From Rosellinia necatrix (lineage: Eukaryota > Ascomycota > Sordariomycetes > Xylariales > Xylariaceae): a stretch of 64,000 nucleotides of DNA. Under the pieces are notes generated by a model, which saw nothing but the letters and a program-made list of their open reading frames with translations, did not search any database and was not told the origin of the DNA. The stretch is from positions 4,092,001 through 4,156,000 of the forward strand of contig JAGYVD010000001.1 in NCBI GenBank assembly GCA_021209875.1, written 5' to 3'. Positions 58,694 through 64,000 of this stretch are shown here, one piece after another. The position numbers and the translations under genes were made by a program. The stretch's first letter is position 1, and each line of letters begins with the position of its first letter.

Positions 58694-60601
58694 TAGTGCA
58701 TGGCGACCCTTCACTGACTGACATGATTTTACGTCGCATGCTGCCTGTGGATGGTACCGAGCAACAGAGTTCTGTCTCTTTTCTCCCGCCTGCAGCCAGC
58801 AAGTACCATGCTTCTTCGGTCTCGGGACTGAGTCCTTGGGCGGGTGGGCAGCCATTACCGGCAGACGTTACGCCGATGCCAGGACCACCAATACCGCCCC
58901 CTTGGGGTCTTACTACTAAACCCCCCTTTTGTTTCCGTCTGTCCTCCTATTGACTATAGCCCGCAAGGAAAGGTGATGGGTGGCGACGCCGATTTATCCA
59001 GGGCTATGACGATCGGGCGGTGGCAGCGATGGCAGCGACAACATGATGCACTGTCGCCCGCCTGCCGGAAATCATCTCATGATTGAAGGCCCGCCTTGCC
59101 AGCAACTCGACCAGCGAGAAGCTGTGATTTGACGCATGCAATGTATGCTAAAAACACATAGTCTAAATAGTCTGTGGCTCGGAGCCGTGGGTATGACAGA
59201 CGTATCTTGAGATATATCGATATGTCATTGCTTACATGCAGTTGATAAGGACCCTAAGAAACTCAATTAGGTGTACATGGGAACGAAGGTAATGTCATGC
59301 GGTCCAAAGCACTGGCCGGCCGTGTCAGAGTTGAGCCTAACTATTGCGTTAGTGCTCGACGTCACATGGCCGATCGCCTACTAAGCTATATTTTTATTAA
59401 ATATATCTAACCCTTTGCGGTGTACCCCCCTGCCCTGGATGTCGCCAACAGGGTCTCGAAAGGCCATACTGTAGAGCGATGGGGAAAAAAAGAAGATTAT
59501 GAATGCCCCAACTCGGGGGAATTTAGGACTGGATGATAAATGAGAAAGAGTGGGAACAATACTTATTGTGGTGTTACAAGAGGCTAACCGACGAACAAGG
59601 GAGAGGAGTCCCGGCTGGGCGGATACTTGCGTCAAGTTAACGAGGCTTGTGGGGGGGTTGCGTCTGCTCCTATGCCTTGGTACCTAGGCTCACTATAGGG
59701 TGACACGGGATCAGGGATATGTAACCATCTTGAGAATCCCGCCCTTTTCGCCGTCCTCTATCGCGTCATCTAGCAGGCCTTGTGTGCAGCGCCAAGCACA
59801 ACATGAAGTGCACACGGTGGAAGGGACAACCCGACAAATTGGGGGGCGAGGGCTGCGTACGTCAGTTGCAACCGAGAGGCGTTTCCGGCTGCCCAGTAGG
59901 AGAACAGGCGAGGCCGAAGAACACTTAGACAAACATGAGAGAAATAATGCCAAGCAGTATTGTGGTCACATTTGGAACGTACATGGCAAACACGATAAAT
60001 ATATGCAGTGACGCTGAATTTCTCTTTTTTTTTTAGGGGAAGGGGAGGCAAGTATTTTGCACGCATAGATACATGAGTGTTGAAGGGATCCAAGGGTAGA
60101 TTTGTGATGTAAGTCGGAGTAAATGTAGGTTGTAACCTGTATAGCCAATGCCATCCATCTAAACTGCAAAAGGTTGGCCGTTTTATCCCATTCTTCCATA
60201 TGTCGGCCAGAGTTTCGATAATCGACGCGTAGGAGAGGGATATATTGGATGTAGAAAAAGTGTCGTAAACGATGCATAAAAAATGGTAAATGCTATATCT
60301 TGCATGCTGGCTTGGATATGATGCTGTTCGTACCGTCGTTCGTCGCAAAGTTAAAAAGCTAGCATGCCCAGGCTATGCCGTGCCCTAGACGTACCAATGC
60401 GCCGAAATGAACTCCTTGAAATGAATAATGTTTTAAACAATGTTTCTTTGTCGATGCCGTTATCACCAGTCGCTGTTCGCTGTATAGAATGTGAAGAAAA
60501 GAATAAACATAAGAAAGTGTAGACTGAGGCCACTCCATATATTGCGTGTTAGGGTCCTTCCTCCCTTGAGACATGGTTCAAGTTTGGTTCAATTAGAGCT
60601 G

Positions 60602-61747
60602 TCAGCTGTCGGATGTTTGCGGTGGTGCGGCTATGTAGAGCTGGGCCATGTAACGGCGTACACTTTCCGTTGCTTGGGGGTCGGGTTCCGGTTCAACTTT
60701 CCTCGGTTTGACACGCGGGCATTGCGAGCACTTCTCGTGCTGGCACTCCGAACATGGGGTCCCATCTTCTGCCTCGGGGGCGAACTTCGTCTTGCACTTG
60801 TGACATCCAAATACCCCTTTGAATTTTGAGCCCGGCTCATCGTTAGGATACCCGTACGGGTAACTCTTCTTGTTGTCCCTAAATACACGTTAGAAATGGT
60901 CGAGATAGGCCGAGGGCTTAACACTCACGGTTGCCGGGGACAATCATCACAGCGCTTATGCCCACATTCACAGGTCCTGGATTGCGCCGCGTGCGGGTGG
61001 ATCAAGTTGTTGCATACGTGACAATACCTCCTCACGCGCATTCGGGGACGGCCCTTATGCACTAACCCTTGGCCACCGGTTTTCCTGTGTCGTACCAGGG
61101 GAATCTCTGTAGAATAGTCGTAACTCGGAAGTATAGGAGCCATGTCCTGGTGTTTCTGGATAAGAACCGCCCTCCTATCTCGGTTGGCTTGTCGTTCAGC
61201 CTCGGTCTCGTGATTCGGATACCGTGTGCACTGTCTACACGGAGTGTGGTGGCATTTGGGGCACTTATTGTCGGCCCCAAAGCGCACCTGGCAGTGATGA
61301 CATTCTCGATGGATTCGCATGCGAACGGCCTTGTCGACCCGAAGAACTTCTCCCTCGGAACTGTGCCATTCGCTGGGCTTGATTTCCAACCCAAACCTGG
61401 CGCCGAGCTTTTTCATCCGCTCCTCATGAACCTGAATCCTAGGCATCTTCGTCGCGCCCTCATATTCGGGTAGCTTCTTCGCCGGAGGCGAAGGGGGTTG
61501 GCTTCATGATCCGTTAGCTATGCGCGAATTGCCGTGGCTCAAACACCCAGTCTTACATTATAGATGGGGGTGCCACGACGGGTGCTACCGCCGGTGCCAC
61601 CAACGGTGCCACTAATGGTGCTTCGCTCGGCGGCTTTTTGCGAGAACCGCTCCCCCTCACCCGAAAGGCAGTTTTCACCTTATAGATGACCTTCTCCATG
61701 CCCTTCCTTTCCTTGGCCCCCCTGTGAGGCGCTGACGGCGAACTCAT
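60602..61747 (-). CDS. Cysteine-rich protein with three repeated CxxC modules
   Basis: Three exons (61747-61557, 61501-60929, 60878-60602) give 346 residues. Splice ends are GTAAGA/AAG with a GCTAAC branch site, and GTGAGT/TAG. The N-terminus is basic with an APLVAPLVAPAVAPVV repeat. EYEGATKMPRIQVHEER starts the conserved part. Three similar modules follow: CHHCQVRF...CPKCHHTPCRQC (about 131-155), CHVCNN...CECGHKRCDDCP (224-251) and CHKCKTKF...CSECQHEKCSQCP (279-308). Each has six cysteines in three pairs plus His, consistent with zinc-ribbon-like binding. The linker KSYPYGYPNDEPGS precedes module 3. I remember similar proteins in many Pezizomycotina as hypothetical; no function is known to me. 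The start at 61747 is the only ATG in phase after an upstream AT-rich leader. Confidence 0.8.
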
Positions 61748-62660
61748 GGTTGTGATATATCTGTTGTCCCGTTGGTTGTGACTAATATGTAATTCGGCCG
61801 CACCAGCTTTCAAGCTGAATAGAAATAAAAACAAGAATAAAAAATAAGGTGGAATGTTTGGCGAGCGGTAACGGGGTTCTTTATAACTGGCTAAACATCT
61901 CTTTTGGTCTTTTCCGCCGAAGTCATCTACAAGAAGACGACCTCGTTGAGGAGTGTGTTTATACCGCTGGTATATCGAGAGTTTGGGACATTTAAACAAC
62001 ACTAAATGTCATCCAGGTCGATGGGTCCAATCCGTTTTGTTGCTCTGACCCCGAGTAGGCACTTTAATCCCCCCTTATATAGTGATAATAACAACACCAC
62101 GAAATGAATAATCGAGGAATTCCCATGAGCAAAAGAGGAGGGAGAGAAAAAAAAAGGCAAGGCCGATCACGGTTGACCCGGTGGCCACTAGGTTTGCTAA
62201 CAGTTAAATAGAAGCAATCCAAGGAGGAGTGGTGTTTTATCTAATCGGCTCACGATTGTCGACGAGAAAAAGAAAGGAGAAGAAGACGGAAATTCATCAA
62301 GTGCACAGAACGTTCGAGGGATTCTGGAGGAAGGGCGGGAAATGGCAAGGTGCAGTAGTTTGTACTGGCGCGAGGTTACCAAGACAGCTAGAGACAGCTA
62401 AAGACAGCGCGCGAGATACCATGGAGGCGTGGGCCAATCTTCAATTGACGGGGTCCTGGCTTGATAGGACGAGGACAGACGAGTGGGCGCCCGGGAAATG
62501 GGGTCGGTACGGGCGCTCGGGTCAGAGCTCGGGTCTTGGGGAAATGGAATGGAGTATACCAGCAGGTACCTAGCTAGTGGATTTGGGTCATCATGTCCTG
62601 CTGGACTACCACTGTGTCTACCGATGGTACCTGGACAGATACCTAGGTCGGTACTTACAC

Positions 62661-62740
62661 ACACCACTATACACCACAGGCATACACCACTATACACCAC
62701 AGGTATACACCACTCTGCACCACTAAGCACCGCTAAGCTG
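62661..62740 (+). repeat. 23-bp tandem repeat (acaccactata... units)
   Basis: Two copies of a 23-base unit starting acaccactatacaccacag differ at one base, followed by a decayed third copy (accactctgcaccactaag). Each unit itself contains two ACACCAC words. Confidence 0.88.
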
Positions 62741-63484
62741 CGCGATGCAGCACCTTCGTATGTACCTGCTGCCACACTGGGACATGCTACCGACATTCTG
62801 GTCGCGGGGTCTATGTTATGGTGCCTGCTAACGCCCGTGTCACTTGACAGGCGAATGGGATACCCAGTGTGGGTGGTACTTTGTCTTGTGGCATCCAGAA
62901 GAGGGTCCATTGCTGCGCTAGCAGGTTTTGACTTGGTAGTGGGGTGGAGAGCGACAACCTGGGAGTCTGCTAGGAGTGTTCTGTGCGACCGTACCGAAGA
63001 CTGTACCAGCGATTGGTGGCGGGTGTAGTGGCGTAGGTAGCATGAGTGACCCAGCGCCCGACCTCTTGGTGCACCAAGTTGCTCGATGCGACCGGGATTC
63101 CCTGGACAAATAGGCAGGAGAAAACATGTCAACGCCAAGATCGAACTAAACTCGGCTAAGTAAAGGGCACCAGGCAGTTTGTCCAGATGGACTGGCTGCT
63201 CCGCTGTTATAAAACGACTACAATAACATCTCGATGGAGGTCAAAGGAACTTGTGCATTTGTTTGATGTACAGTATTGAATTGTCTTAGCTTCCCCTCTT
63301 GTTTTTAGCACACCGACGATAAGCTTTATAAAGAAGATTTCCTGTGTAAATAAAAACGTGGTATAGTGTGCTAAGTGTCAGGAGTAGGTAGATGTAAATA
63401 CCATTCTGGTAATCGTACGCGCCGAGGGATGAGTATCACCAGATTTAGTTAGCATCACAAACTCACCCTTGAATCAACTGACTT

Positions 63485-63912
63485 TGAACTGACTACCTGG
63501 GTAGGTACCTACGGTAGGTCGGCTCTAATATGCCTAGGGGTTTTGGCAGTGCACCTAGTGGTCACGATAACCAACCTGCCTACCTGGCAGTGATGACTTT
63601 GAAACGGGTTACCTTAGGTACCTACTGTATTGTCGCCAAATAACCTTTAGGATGGGGTATGTACGAAGCATGGAACTATTAGCTACCTAGGTAGTAGTAG
63701 TAGTAGTAGTATAGACACCCCTAGGTAGGTAGGCAGTGTATATATGGCATCAGCTCAGTACCTACCTCAGATCAGTCGGTACCTACCTAAGGTAAGTAGT
63801 AGGTAAGTAGCTGTTTCGAGATGATAGATCAATTGTGCCCAGGGACGCAAACTTTATTTGCACACTGCGCGATTCTGCAGCTCCCTTTGGTAGGGTACTA
63901 GGTAGGTAAAGG
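63485..63912. repeat. TAGGTA/TACCTA arrays and (TAG)n run
   Basis: Clusters at 63493-63520, 63575-63635, 63681-63740 and 63770-63815, including a (GTA)n run of about seven units at 63691-63711. Same intergenic motif family as elsewhere. Confidence 0.75.
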
Positions 63913-64000
63913 TCTGCACGAGCCGCACCATAGTATGGTTCACCAATAGCGAGATTGCTCGCGTTTGCTTGCCATACCACCACACCCCACCAATCATCAC

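Larger units (their letters stand above)
53508..60601. other. 7.1 kb gene-poor convergent gap rich in simple repeats
   Basis: The largest gap of the right half, between the 3' ends of the Clr2-like gene (+) and the three-module Cys-rich gene (-). Open frames up to 215 codons exist (plus 58049-58696) but are built on triplet and TGTA repeats and have no domains. It holds CTG/CAG tracts, (GTTT)(GGTT) and TGTATG tracts, A/T runs and TAGGTA arrays. A long non-coding transcript or a fast-evolving gene cannot be excluded. Confidence 0.5.
61748..64000. other. Intergenic to right edge, repeats only
   Basis: Promoter side of the Cys-rich gene, then DNA without a supported gene. The minus frame 62398-63138 (246 codons) crosses a tandem repeat and has no domain. 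A 23-bp tandem repeat lies at 62661-62740, and TAGGTA arrays and a (TAG)n run lie at 63485-63912. Confidence 0.5.

Noticed and set aside
58049..58696. 215-codon plus-strand frame with poly-Gln and poly-Ala
   Set aside because: Built on CAG/CTG repeats and TGTA tracts; no conserved segment between them.
62398..63138. 246-codon minus-strand frame
   Set aside because: Passes through a 23-bp tandem repeat, with a mirrored plus frame of 181 codons and no domain.
1..64000. CRISPR arrays, rRNA, integrases or plasmid origins
   Set aside because: No regularly spaced direct repeats, rRNA-like blocks or integrase motifs were seen; the window is typical eukaryotic nuclear DNA.

Overview
The window looks like nuclear DNA of a filamentous ascomycete (Pezizomycotina, probably a Sordariomycete). 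Genes are split by short introns (about 50 to 170 bp) with GTANGT-type donors, CTAAC/CTGAC-type branch sites and YAG acceptors. The protein families are fungal: Zn2Cys6 and C2H2 regulators, a Pth11-like rhodopsin-domain membrane protein, a GPI-anchored Cu-only superoxide dismutase, and a DUF2421/ArAE transporter. The intergenic DNA is rich in TAGGTA/TACCTA arrays. No bacterial operons, CRISPR arrays or rRNA genes were seen, and no tRNA was recognised by eye.

I support sixteen protein genes. Left part (1-30 kb): a C2H2 zinc-finger gene running off the left edge (-), a small DUF202 membrane protein (+), a Zn2Cys6 regulator (-), an AT-rich gene-free island (about 14.3-17.2 kb), a molybdenum-cofactor-sulfurase-like PLP enzyme without a MOSC domain (-), a Cu-only SOD (-), and a tiny V-ATPase membrane subunit gene (-) visible only after joining three exons. 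Middle (30-43 kb): a Pth11-like seven-helix protein (-), a 108-residue YqfO/NIF3-like protein (-) divergent from a YghA-type SDR (+), and a large ArAE/DUF2421 transporter (-) divergent from IST1 (+). Right part (44-64 kb): a double zinc-knuckle protein (+) convergent with AP-2 sigma (-), a WWOX-like SDR (-) divergent from a Clr2-like silencing factor (+), a 7.1 kb gene-poor gap with triplet repeats, and a cysteine-rich protein made of three repeated CxxC modules (-). From 61.7 kb to the end only repeats were seen.

The genes do not form one pathway. It is a mixed stretch of housekeeping genes (endocytosis, ESCRT, V-ATPase), gene regulation (zinc-finger factors, Clr2) and cell-surface or accessory functions (Cu-SOD, Pth11-like protein, SDRs). 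Two otherwise well-conserved genes (ArAE transporter, AP-2 sigma) each need one base removed from a 7-base homopolymer run to read through. This suggests assembly indels rather than two independent pseudogenes. Exon models were built by eye from splice signals, reading phase and remembered family patterns; no database search was run.
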